Origin: CALFCE01 sp964411665
GTDB lineage: Bacteria > Pseudomonadota > Gammaproteobacteria > Granulosicoccales > Granulosicoccaceae
Direction: 5' to 3'
Length of the DNA: 14,464 nucleotides
Assembly: GCA_964411665.1 (NCBI GenBank)
Contig: CAYPMR010000085.1
Coordinates: 1-14,464, forward strand
Numbering within the stretch: position 1 is the first letter of the stretch; every line of letters starts with the position of its first letter. A program made the translations under genes and the position numbers. The notes under the pieces were generated by a model. It had not been told where the DNA came from. It did no database searches and saw nothing but the letters and a program-made list of their open reading frames with translations. Positions 7,871 to 14,464 of the stretch are shown piece after piece.

Positions 7871-7902
7871 TACAGCGAGAGGGAACACTACAGCGAGAGG
7901 GA
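7871..7902. repeat. 14-bp direct repeat between convergent genes
   Basis: TACAGCGAGAGGGA occurs exactly at 7871-7884 and again at 7889-7902, with 4 nt between copies. It lies in the 125-nt spacer between the convergent permease and DUF934-FNR genes. I see no clear hairpin terminator for either gene in this spacer. Confidence 0.8.
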
Positions 7903-7966
7903 TTGATGACTCTTCTCAAACTCACTGCAAGCTCGCGTTTACCATTAATTTCTGATCTTTAGGTCT

Positions 7967-9178
7967 CTAATCTGCGAACGCACGTTCCCACAAAAATGTA
8001 CCTGACTCGCGCAATGAGCCATGCGTGAAACCGCGTGCTATAAACAATGCTTTCATATCAGTATTGAAAGATTTTGATCCACATACCATCACACGATCCG
8101 ATTTAGCGTCAAGATCGCTAATCTCCAATTTCTTGAATAGCGATCCGGATTCAATCAGATCAGTTATACGCCCCTTGTTCTCACTCTCTTCCTTCGTTGT
8201 CGATCCAAAATAAGTTAACTGGCGTGTTGCTTGTTCTTGTATAAGCGATTCCAGCTGTATCCTCAGGACTTGTTCTTTTCCATATTTTAAATCCACAGTA
8301 GTTCGACCTGTGTGCGTGAGTATTATTTTCTCATACTGTTCATACAGGGATGGTTCCTGAATCAGCGACAAAAATGGGGCTATGCCTGTACCTGTTGCAT
8401 GCAGAAATAGTCGTTTACCAGGCAGCATGGCAGTTGATACCAGCGAACCTGTGGGTTTTTTCTTTAAGAGTATCGTGTCGCCGGGTCGAATCCATTTAAG
8501 TCTGCGAGTGAGTTCTCCGTCAGGCGCCTTGATTGAATAAAATTCAATGTGATCGTCCCAGGTAGCACTACATATGGAATAGGCGCGATAAATAGGCTTA
8601 CCTCCTCCCTTTCCTTCAAGCCCGATCATCACAAACTCTCCAGCCTGAAAACGAAAACTGTCCGGGCGGGTAATTTTGAATCTGAACAAGGTGTCGGAGT
8701 AATGATGAACATCAATCACCTTTTGATGAAAGACGTCCTCGTTTACAACGTCGCGTTGCGGAGGATTGGATAATTTATCCCGGTAATTTACGACATCGCT
8801 ATCGTCACTTTCACCACCGAGGTTCCAGTGACTTTCAGGCTGACGTGCAGCAATTTCAGCATCAATCTCGACTTCGTCAAACCCGCAGGACAAGGCATAA
8901 CGAAACTGATCACTGATGAGTGGTCCTTGTGCGCGAAGACGACCTTTGTAGCCGAGATTGCGCAACTGTCGAGCCAGACTGAAGCCGCGGCCGTCAGCTG
9001 AGCTAGGAAATGCTATACGGATGGTGTGTATACGATGAAATTCCTCACGCATCCCGACGGGGTTAATATCATTTGGAAGATCAATCGCAATTGAGGAGCT
9101 GCCATTTAATATGTTGTCGGCGTGCAGAAATTCAATTCCTGTTTTTTCAGTAAACCCATCCACAGTAACGAGTGGCAT
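7967..9178 (-). CDS. DUF934 :: ferredoxin-NADP+ reductase fusion
   Basis: A 403-residue protein joining two domains that are normally separate. Residues about 45-110 match DUF934, a small domain encoded next to assimilatory sulfite reductases: RIAFPSSADGRGFSLARQL (54-72), GYKGRLRAQG, then RYALSCGFDEVEI (93-105). After a hydrophilic linker (about 111-143), residues 144-403 form a bacterial Fpr-type ferredoxin/flavodoxin-NADP+ reductase. It shows FQAGEFVMIGL, the FAD-binding RAYS (198-201), the NADP-site HATGTGIAPFLS (260-271), VCGS (365-368) and a terminal aromatic-containing FLWERAFAD typical of this class. Both domains read in one uninterrupted frame. A ribosome site AGGA lies 9 nt before ATG. 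It is the last gene of the cysG operon, 69 nt after cysI. I infer that it passes electrons from NADPH toward CysI, directly or through a ferredoxin encoded elsewhere. Confidence 0.88.
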   Translation of the reverse strand: MPLVTVDGFTEKTGIEFLHADNILNGSSSIAIDLPNDINPVGMREEFHRIHTIRIAFPSSADGRGFSLARQLRNLGYKGRLRAQGPLISDQFRYALSCGFDEVEIDAEIAARQPESHWNLGGESDDSDVVNYRDKLSNPPQRDVVNEDVFHQKVIDVHHYSDTLFRFKITRPDSFRFQAGEFVMIGLEGKGGGKPIYRAYSICSATWDDHIEFYSIKAPDGELTRRLKWIRPGDTILLKKKPTGSLVSTAMLPGKRLFLHATGTGIAPFLSLIQEPSLYEQYEKIILTHTGRTTVDLKYGKEQVLRIQLESLIQEQATRQLTYFGSTTKEESENKGRITDLIESGSLFKKLEISDLDAKSDRVMVCGSKSFNTDMKALFIARGFTHGSLRESGTFLWERAFAD

Positions 9179-9247
9179 AATCGGAAGTCCTGTATCTTGA
9201 ATATGTAATTGGTTTGAATGATTCGTTCAAAGTGAAACGCTATCGGT

Positions 9248-10915
9248 TTATTCGCCAGTGTCGTACAGCGCTTCTTTGAACGGACTGGCACCGATGCGGC
9301 GGCAGGTATCCAAAAAAGGTTCGCCGGGATTATCACGGCTTTTCAAATACACCTTTACGACTCTTTCAATCGCAGGGACAACCTGTTCAGCGGCAATACC
9401 AGGACCTGCCCTTTCACCCAATGTCATGTTTTCAGTGTGATCACCACCGAAAGTGAACTGATAATTTTCCTTGCCACCTTTTTCGAGTCCAAGAATGCCA
9501 ATATGGCCGACATGATGATGTGCGCAGGCATTGATACACCCTGAAATCTTGATTTTCATCTCACCTATGGATTCTGCATAAGCCGAGTCTGAAAAATGTG
9601 TTGCGATGTCCTGTGCAATAGGTATCGAGCGCGCTGTCGCAAGAGAGCAATAGTCCATACCAGGGCAGGCGATAATGTCGCTTATAAGTCCTGCGTTTGG
9701 ACTAGCCAGATCATATTGTGACAGCGCTTCGAACACTGCCGGCAAGTAGGAGCGATGGACATGTGGCAGAACCAGATTTTGCTCATGGCTGACGCGAATT
9801 TCATCGTGCCCGTAGCGTTCCGCCAGATCGGCTACCGCACGCATCTGCGCAGCCGATGCATCCCCCGGTGTTTCACCTGGTTTTTTAAGAGAAATCGTAA
9901 CGATGGAATAGTTTGGATCTCGATGTTGAGATAAATTCTGTCGATGCCAACGTGCAAATTGCTCATCTTCACTCTGCAATAGCGACAGAGCAGTTTCGTC
10001 AACTGGCATCGACATGAAAGCTGGTGGCGTAAAATACCGATTTATCTGCACCTCTGTGTCAGGATTGATTCCCGGGCGATCTTTTTGTGAAAGAATGGAT
10101 TGGAATTCCGTCTCTACAGCATCGCGAAACGCATCGATGCCCATAGACTTGACTAGAATTTTGATCCTCGCCTTGTATTTGTTATCGCGCCGCCCTGACA
10201 AATTGTAGACACGCAGTATCGCCTCGATATACGGAAACAAATCTGCTGCGGGTAGTGAGGGATGCAATACCTCTCCAACTACCGGCGTGCGACCGAGCCC
10301 ACCGCCAACTATCACTTCATGGCACAGTTGCCCCTGGTCATCTTTCAGCAATCTCAAGCCAATATCGTGTGCTCGAATCACCGCTCTGTCATTGGCGGAA
10401 CCTGTGACAGCAAATTTAAATTTTCTTGGCAAATAGGCAAATTCAGGATGATCTGTCGACCACTGACGTACCAGTTCAGCTGTCACGCGCGGGTCTGCTA
10501 CCTCATCGGCGGCAGCGCCAGCGAAGTGATCGGCCGTGACATTGCGAATGCAGTTTCCGGACGTTTGGATCGCATGCATGCCGACCTCGGCCAGTGCATC
10601 GAGTATGTCAGGAACAGTTTTTAGCGTAGGCCAATTGAATTGGATATTCTGGCGCGTCGTGAAATGCCCATAGCCGCGATCCCAACGTTCGGAAATGTGT
10701 GCCAGTTGACGCATTTGCCTACTGCTCAGAGATCCGTAGGGTATGGCCACACGCAACATATAAGCATGCAGTTGCAAGTAAAGACCGTTTTGCAAACGCA
10801 ACGGTTTGAATTCATCTTCGGTTAGCGCACCACTGATCCTGCGTTCCACTTGATCACGAAACAGGCGCGCACGCTGGCGCACAAAAGAAGAATCGAACTC
10901 ATCGTATCTATACAT
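9248..10915 (-). CDS. cysI: Assimilatory sulfite reductase, siroheme/4Fe-4S hemoprotein
   Basis: Cytoplasmic nitrite/sulfite reductase-family hemoprotein of 555 residues, reducing sulfite to sulfide with six electrons for cysteine synthesis. The order is an N-terminal ferredoxin-like half-domain (LQLHAYMLRVAIPYG, about 47-61), a siroheme-contact segment GHFTTRQNIQFNWP (83-96) with TSGNCIRNV (118-126), and a second half-domain repeat. The Fe-S/siroheme cysteines are Cys417 and Cys423 (CPGMDYC) and Cys460 and Cys464 (SGCINACAHHHVG), in the CX5C...CX3C pattern. The N-terminus MYRYDEFD and the length agree with the alphaproteobacterial CysI subgroup. A nitrite reductase role is the main alternative, but cysG, DUF2849 and DUF934 neighbours argue for sulfite. 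No flavoprotein CysJ is present; the downstream fused reductase is the probable electron source. It starts 8 nt after the DUF2849 gene. Confidence 0.92.
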   Translation of the reverse strand: MYRYDEFDSSFVRQRARLFRDQVERRISGALTEDEFKPLRLQNGLYLQLHAYMLRVAIPYGSLSSRQMRQLAHISERWDRGYGHFTTRQNIQFNWPTLKTVPDILDALAEVGMHAIQTSGNCIRNVTADHFAGAAADEVADPRVTAELVRQWSTDHPEFAYLPRKFKFAVTGSANDRAVIRAHDIGLRLLKDDQGQLCHEVIVGGGLGRTPVVGEVLHPSLPAADLFPYIEAILRVYNLSGRRDNKYKARIKILVKSMGIDAFRDAVETEFQSILSQKDRPGINPDTEVQINRYFTPPAFMSMPVDETALSLLQSEDEQFARWHRQNLSQHRDPNYSIVTISLKKPGETPGDASAAQMRAVADLAERYGHDEIRVSHEQNLVLPHVHRSYLPAVFEALSQYDLASPNAGLISDIIACPGMDYCSLATARSIPIAQDIATHFSDSAYAESIGEMKIKISGCINACAHHHVGHIGILGLEKGGKENYQFTFGGDHTENMTLGERAGPGIAAEQVVPAIERVVKVYLKSRDNPGEPFLDTCRRIGASPFKEALYDTGE

Positions 10916-10923
10916 AACTGCTG

Positions 10924-11277
10924 TTATCCGGCTTTGAGCTGGCTGGCATCATTGGATGATGTTCGCGGCAAATCAGATCGATGTGTCGGGCCACTCTCGC
11001 GAAAACGATCGCGAAAATGCTGTAAGGCCAAGGTTCCGTCTGGATTGACACGCGCCTCAACCAGGATCGGCCCAAGGACTCGATTCTGCTCTGCCTCCAG
11101 TTGCTGAACTTTGCTGGCAACAGCACTCTTGTCATCAACACACAGTGCGTCTGACAAGCTGCGAGACCAATCGCCCGTTGAGGTCAGGTAGATGACATCA
11201 CCCGATAACAGTTCATTGGCGCTGATCAACCAAAGGCTATTCTGCTCAATTGCAGTGTCTTTTTGCTGTTTCGTCAT
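10924..11277 (-). CDS. DUF2849 domain protein of the sulfite reductase operon
   Basis: Small soluble protein of 117 residues without signal peptide or membrane segment. The core ISANELLSGDVIYLTSTG (about 19-36) followed by WSRSLSDA matches DUF2849, a family encoded between siroheme synthase and sulfite reductase in many Alphaproteobacteria. A second conserved block is VLGPILVEARVNPDG (67-81), then RDRFRESGPTHRSDLP, where the GPT segment is typical. No catalytic residues can be named and its role is unknown; proposals of helping sulfite reductase assembly or electron transfer rest only on context. It lies 8 nt after cysG and 8 nt before cysI, so the three are almost certainly one transcript and probably translationally coupled. 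Confidence 0.82.
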   Translation of the reverse strand: MTKQQKDTAIEQNSLWLISANELLSGDVIYLTSTGDWSRSLSDALCVDDKSAVASKVQQLEAEQNRVLGPILVEARVNPDGTLALQHFRDRFRESGPTHRSDLPRTSSNDASQLKAG

Positions 11278-11285
11278 AGTGATGT

Positions 11286-12740
11286 CTAGGCCGTTGCGGC
11301 CTTGATGAGGTATTCGACCTCTGCGCCCTGCTCGCTCGCATTCGCCACACGAGATTCAAGACCCAACATAATGATGACGGGGCCATTCAATGCTTGACGA
11401 TTAATAGTCTCGGCAAGGCTATGCAGGGTCGTGTTGATAATGCGCTGATTCGAACGAGATGCATTCTCTACCAGGGTGACCGGAGTCGCTCCATCAGCGC
11501 CATGCAGTAACAACCGCCCCTGTACAAACCGCGATGCACTGCGTCCCATATACATCACCGCTACGCTGCCAGCTTGCGCAATACCTTCCCAATCATGCTC
11601 GGCAAATCCTTCAATGTCCTGGCCCGTAATAAACCGTACGCTTGAATTTCGGTGACGCTTGGTGAGTGAGACTTTTGCAACCGCTGCGGCGGACAATGCA
11701 GAGGTAACTCCCGGAACGATGTCATAGGCAATACCACCGTCATCAAGCGCTGCCAACTCCTCTTCAAGCCTTCCGTAAAGTGAAGGATCACCTGATTTCA
11801 ATCGCACGACCTGTGCACCGTTGCTTGCACGCCTGACTAACTCGCTGTTTATCTCACCTTGCGTCCAGCCAATTTGTCCCGGCGCTTTGCCAACATTGAT
11901 GAAGGTTGCTTCACGTCGAGCCAGTTCAAGAATTTCCGGTGCTACAAGGCGGTCGTAGATAACCACATCAGCATCACCAAGCAATCTACGCGCTTTGAGC
12001 GTGAGCAACTCCGGATCACCGGGGCCAGCCCCAACAATACTGACACGCGATTCAACAGAATTTTCTCTCGCCTGCTGTTCAATCAGTGTCAGCAACTCTT
12101 TTTCTGCGCCCTTCACCCCGCCCTCATCGAGTGCGGCCACACCATGGCTGTCAAAAAATGATTGCCAGCATCGTCTGCGTTCAGAAATTGTCGGTAGGTT
12201 CTGTACAGCCTCTCGATGCGCCTGTGCAACACGTGCAAGTGCGCCGAGCTTTGGACTGAGTTCGGATTCATTCATTGATTTGATACGACGGGCGAGTACG
12301 GGTGCTGTCCCTTCAGTACCAATAGCTACAACAACAGGGTCACGATCAACGATGGCAGGTGTGATGAACTGGCTTAGATCAGGCCTGTCAACCACACTGA
12401 AAAGAACACCGCTACTTTCAGCCAAAGTCGCTATGCGTCGATCAGTTGCATCCTCTCCATGCGCAATGTAGAGCAAGCGGGGTGGGATCAACGCCGGCGT
12501 TTTATCAGACGTTTGCTTACCTGTCACTTGCAAGTCGGTCTGCGTCAATTCTCGCTTGTGCAGTGTCAGCAGATTCTGCTGCGCCCATTGAATCACCTGA
12601 TCAGATGGCTTGACTCCATATACTTCCAGTGAGGCTGACGTTTTCAGCAGTAGCCTTAGTTTTGCCTCAGCCACTTCACCTGCGCCGGAAATAAGCACCC
12701 GCTGCTGGCTCATGGATACAAATATTGGAAAGTACTGCAT
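11286..12740 (-). CDS. cysG: Siroheme synthase (fused dehydrogenase/ferrochelatase and methyltransferase)
   Basis: Trifunctional cytoplasmic enzyme of 484 residues making siroheme from uroporphyrinogen III by two SAM-dependent methylations, NAD-dependent oxidation and iron insertion. The N-terminal half (1 to about 215) is the precorrin-2 dehydrogenase/ferrochelatase: a nucleotide fold ISGAGEVAEAKLRLLL (17-32), the VVDRPDLSQFITPAIVDR segment and GTEGTAPVLARRI. The C-terminal half (about 230-475) is the SUMT methyltransferase: VSIVGAGPGDPELLTLKA (233-250), Asp263 in IYDRLV, VVRLKSGDPSLYGR (311-324), Met398 in MYMGRSA and TLVENASR. The P-loop-like GDP segment carries LEEEL instead of the GGEE of enteric CysG, a variant I associate with alphaproteobacterial enzymes. 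The product is the CysI cofactor, and it is the first gene of the operon. A ribosome site AAGG lies 10 nt before ATG. Confidence 0.93.
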   Translation of the reverse strand: MQYFPIFVSMSQQRVLISGAGEVAEAKLRLLLKTSASLEVYGVKPSDQVIQWAQQNLLTLHKRELTQTDLQVTGKQTSDKTPALIPPRLLYIAHGEDATDRRIATLAESSGVLFSVVDRPDLSQFITPAIVDRDPVVVAIGTEGTAPVLARRIKSMNESELSPKLGALARVAQAHREAVQNLPTISERRRCWQSFFDSHGVAALDEGGVKGAEKELLTLIEQQARENSVESRVSIVGAGPGDPELLTLKARRLLGDADVVIYDRLVAPEILELARREATFINVGKAPGQIGWTQGEINSELVRRASNGAQVVRLKSGDPSLYGRLEEELAALDDGGIAYDIVPGVTSALSAAAVAKVSLTKRHRNSSVRFITGQDIEGFAEHDWEGIAQAGSVAVMYMGRSASRFVQGRLLLHGADGATPVTLVENASRSNQRIINTTLHSLAETINRQALNGPVIIMLGLESRVANASEQGAEVEYLIKAATA

Positions 12741-12880
12741 ATCGATTACGCCTTAAATTCGAGCTATCGATTCTAGGATATTTTTCCTTTTTATAGCTAT
12801 AGCAAACTACAAATAAGAATTATTTTCCACATATGCTTTATTTATGTAAAATATGCTCTCGTTTCTATGGAAAAACAAGA
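12741..12880. promoter_or_regulatory. Divergent promoter/operator region of cysG and the Lrp-type regulator
   Basis: A+T-rich spacer. For the + strand gene, TAAAAT (12847-12852) is a good -10 with TTTCCA (12824-12829) 17 nt upstream as a weak -35, giving a leader of about 20 nt to ATG 12881. On the - strand, TTGCTA followed 16-17 nt later by an A+T -10 is a weak candidate for cysG. Possible operators are the perfect palindrome TATAGCTATA (12792-12801) and the direct repeat ATATGCT at 12831-12837 and 12851-12857, exactly 20 bp apart and spanning the -10. Binding by the adjacent regulator is inference. Confidence 0.5.
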
Positions 12881-13348
12881 ATGTTGGATTCGCTGGATAC
12901 TCTGGATAGGAAAATACTGCTTGCGATGCAACAGGACAGCAGCCAATCACTTGCTGATTTGGCTAAAAAGGTTCAATCCTCCAAAACTCCTGTCTGGAAC
13001 CGATTGCGTAAACTGCGTAACTTGGGTGTCATAAAAAAGGAAGTGGCGGTTCTTGAGCCAGAGGCACTTGGATTGAAGGCTTGCTTCTTCATCCTCATAC
13101 GCACGGCGCAACACGAGCAGGATTGGCAGACACGATTTCTAACCGCATTGGAAAGGCGGCCCGAAATTCAGGAGGCACATCGATTGGCAGGTGATGTTGA
13201 TTATCTGCTTAAGGTACGTGTGAAGGATCCAGCTGACTTTGATCGCTTCTATCAGGAACTGGTGGCTGATATCAGTATTTTTAACGTGACCTCTCTGCTA
13301 TCCATGCAGGAAATACAATCAACGACCGCACTTCACTTCAATGAATGA
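12881..13348 (+). CDS. Lrp/AsnC-family transcriptional regulator
   Basis: A 155-residue DNA-binding regulator. The N-terminal winged HTH (about 4-50) opens LDTLDRKILLAMQQD and includes LADLAKKVQSSKTPVWNRL, the Lrp recognition helix region, then LRNLGVIKKEVAVL. The C-terminal RAM (AsnC_trans_reg) ligand-binding domain (about 65-150) contains HRLAGDVDYLLKVRVKDPAD, whose GDxDYLLxV motif is diagnostic. I choose ATG 12881 because family members begin directly with MLDxLDRKIL and because a plausible promoter lies between. An in-frame ATG at 12833 would add 16 unusual residues (with LCKIC) and has no ribosome site. It is divergent from cysG, so regulation of the siroheme/sulfite reductase operon, perhaps in response to cysteine or another amino acid, is a reasonable inference. 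The effector is unknown. Confidence 0.87.
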   Translation: MLDSLDTLDRKILLAMQQDSSQSLADLAKKVQSSKTPVWNRLRKLRNLGVIKKEVAVLEPEALGLKACFFILIRTAQHEQDWQTRFLTALERRPEIQEAHRLAGDVDYLLKVRVKDPADFDRFYQELVADISIFNVTSLLSMQEIQSTTALHFNE

Positions 13349-13393
13349 AGATGGCATAAGACGCAAACTGAAAATTGACGTAAACTACTTACT

Positions 13394-13579
13394 ATGCAAC
13401 CAAAACAGAAATCCTTCGAACATTTCTACCTCACCAAAGTAGCTCTTGGCGATTGCTGCGGTTGTGCCGAGCGAGTGATCGATTGGCGAGATATCGATCT
13501 TGAAAAACAACGTAGTCGGTTGAAACCTATTGTAAAGAAGCGATCTTTCTGGAAGCGCGTTAAAAAGAAAATACTCTAA
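13394..13579 (+). CDS. Small basic hypothetical protein with CCGC motif
   Basis: Open frame of 61 residues, 45 nt after the regulator gene on the same strand. It has the cysteine cluster GDCCGCAERVIDW (19-31) and a strongly basic C-terminus, RSRLKPIVKKRSFWKRVKKK (40-59). There is no membrane segment or signal peptide, and I recognise no family. No ribosome site precedes the ATG. A hairpin follows the stop, as expected of a transcribed unit. It may be a real small protein or chance, and residue composition gives only mild support. Confidence 0.35.
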   Translation: MQPKQKSFEHFYLTKVALGDCCGCAERVIDWRDIDLEKQRSRLKPIVKKRSFWKRVKKKIL

Positions 13580-13586
13580 TGTCGTC

Positions 13587-13632
13587 TACCCGGCCTGCGC
13601 GAAGATGACGGCCTGGTTGGGTATCTTATTTT
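13587..13632 (+). terminator. Possible terminator downstream of the Lrp unit
   Basis: TACCCGGCC (13587-13595) can pair with GGCC (13610-13613) and GGGTA (13619-13623), leaving TGGTT bulged, and is followed by TCTTATTTTG. The bulge weakens it. It lies between the convergent small ORF and SDR gene, and may serve either strand. Confidence 0.4.
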
Positions 13633-13634
13633 GT

Positions 13635-14378
13635 TCAAGGCAAACTAAGCTTGGCAGTACGTCCACCATCTACTGTATAAACCTGTCCTGTTACAAAAGA
13701 CGCAGCTTCTGACGCAAGCCAGGTAACCATTGCTGCGACCTCATCCGGTGTTCCAGTACGAGCCAGAGGATGAATGCTTTTTAGTCGCTCATTGAATGAG
13801 TCAGCATTCGGTTGCGATGCCACAAAATCTACATTTAATGGCGTATCTATCCAACCTGGTGCTACCGCGTTGCAACGAATGCCCTGTGCGCCATGATCTA
13901 CAGCTACAGCACGCGTTAACGCATGTAAGCCTGATTTGGATGCGCAATAAGCCGGGTGACGCGGGTTCGAACCCAATCCTTCGATCGACCCGATATTGAC
14001 GATATTCCCCTGGTTTTTGCGTAATTGCGGCATTGCGCTGCGTATCAATAAAAAGGGCACGGTTAAATTCAGATGCAGCGTTCTCTGCCAGCTATCAATA
14101 TCTGTCTCTTCAACATCACCTTCGAGCATCAGGCCTGCATTGTTAACGACAACATCAAGCCGACCCATCTGACTAATAATTTTATCGATCAGTTTATCGG
14201 CTGACGCGGGTGTGGTTAATCGTTCAAGATCTGCTTGAATACAGTTAAAGCCAGACACTGCTCTTCGCTGCACGCAAATCACTTTCGCACCTTCCTGGGT
14301 GAAAGCATTGGCACAGGCCAACCCTATGCCACTACTCGCACCAGTGATAAGAATCACCTTCTCGTTAAGCATATTCAT
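13635..14378 (-). CDS. Short-chain dehydrogenase/reductase (SDR)
   Basis: Classical cytoplasmic SDR oxidoreductase of 247 residues, the usual length. The cofactor motif is TGASSGIG (12-19). NNAG (79-82) and Asn104 are present, and the catalytic Ser131, Tyr144 and Lys148 appear as NIGSIEG and YCASKSG. PGWIDTP follows (175-181) and the C-terminus is ASFVTGQVYTVDGG plus a short tail. VQRR at 36-39 after the second beta strand is suggestive of NADP(H), but cofactor and substrate are not fixed by sequence. Start ATG 14378 has a nearby GAGA; an ATG two codons in (14372) is equally possible. It lies 36 nt after another SDR gene on the same strand, indicating an operon of paired oxidoreductases, perhaps for a sugar acid or alcohol. 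Confidence 0.9.
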   Translation of the reverse strand: MNMLNEKVILITGASSGIGLACANAFTQEGAKVICVQRRAVSGFNCIQADLERLTTPASADKLIDKIISQMGRLDVVVNNAGLMLEGDVEETDIDSWQRTLHLNLTVPFLLIRSAMPQLRKNQGNIVNIGSIEGLGSNPRHPAYCASKSGLHALTRAVAVDHGAQGIRCNAVAPGWIDTPLNVDFVASQPNADSFNERLKSIHPLARTGTPDEVAAMVTWLASEAASFVTGQVYTVDGGRTAKLSLP

Positions 14379-14414
14379 TCGATGTTGTCTCGTTTACCGC
14401 AAAACACCTGCTAA

Positions 14415-14464
14415 TCAATAAACAGGTTTGCCGCCATTGACTTCAAGCAGCGCCCCACACATAT
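14415..14464 (-). CDS. C-terminus of a second SDR oxidoreductase, partial
   Basis: Reading in from the right edge on the - strand, the last 15 codons are MCGALLEVNGGKPVY followed by TGA (14417-14415). The pattern GALLEVNGGKxV is the characteristic C-terminal end of many SDR proteins, matching VTGQVYTVDGG of the next gene. The rest of the gene is outside the window. Confidence is limited by the short stretch, but the open frame, match and operon-like spacing agree. Confidence 0.65.
   Translation of the reverse strand, partial: MCGALLEVNGGKPVY

Noticed and set aside
11995..12471. 158-codon + strand frame inside cysG
   Set aside because: It is antisense to conserved CysG sequence, is Ser/Pro-rich and has no recognisable domain.
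12833..12880. Upstream ATG start for the Lrp-type regulator
   Set aside because: It lies over the likely promoter -10, lacks a ribosome site and adds residues not seen in family members.
1..14464. tRNA, rRNA, CRISPR array, insertion sequence or prophage genes
   Set aside because: No cloverleaf-like clusters, regularly spaced repeats, transposase motifs or phage proteins were seen on either strand.

Overview
The window reads as chromosomal DNA of a proteobacterium with moderate G+C, roughly 50% by eye. TAXI-type TRAP transport and a ferredoxin-type assimilatory sulfite reductase fit an aerobic, probably marine or soil heterotroph. The sulfur cluster (CysG, DUF2849, CysI, DUF934 beside an Lrp-type regulator) has an arrangement best known from Alphaproteobacteria. 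I cannot fix alpha versus gamma from this sequence alone.

Layout, left half (+ strand). A 5'-truncated PQQ-dependent sorbosone/aldose dehydrogenase-like gene (to 1250) ends at a hairpin terminator. It is followed by a 51-codon remnant of the 3' end of ureG (about 1332-1487), a decayed urease trace. Next come a DctB-like membrane sensor kinase (1631-3460) and a short receiver plus Fis-HTH response regulator (3470-4126). A TAXI-family TRAP binding protein (start reassigned to 4395, to 5411) follows, then a strong intrinsic terminator (5480-5521), a leader with three 12-bp repeats, and the fused TRAP permease (5697-7841). The two-component pair probably senses a small organic solute and controls the transporter next to it.

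Right half. A - strand operon is convergent with the TRAP genes: cysG (12740-11286), a DUF2849 gene (11277-10924), cysI (10915-9248) and a DUF934::ferredoxin-NADP reductase fusion (9178-7967). It supplies siroheme, the sulfite reductase apoenzyme, and probably the NADPH-to-reductase electron route. A divergent Lrp/AsnC-type regulator (best start 12881, to 13348) lies across an A+T-rich intergenic region with palindromes and a 20-bp-period direct repeat, and is a likely controller. A small unknown basic protein (13394-13579) and a hairpin follow. The right edge holds two tandem - strand SDR oxidoreductases, the second only as its last 15 codons.

The most notable items are the DUF934-FNR fusion, which ties the enigmatic DUF934 to electron delivery for sulfite reductase, and the ureG scar. 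I saw no rRNA, tRNA, CRISPR array, insertion sequence or phage genes.
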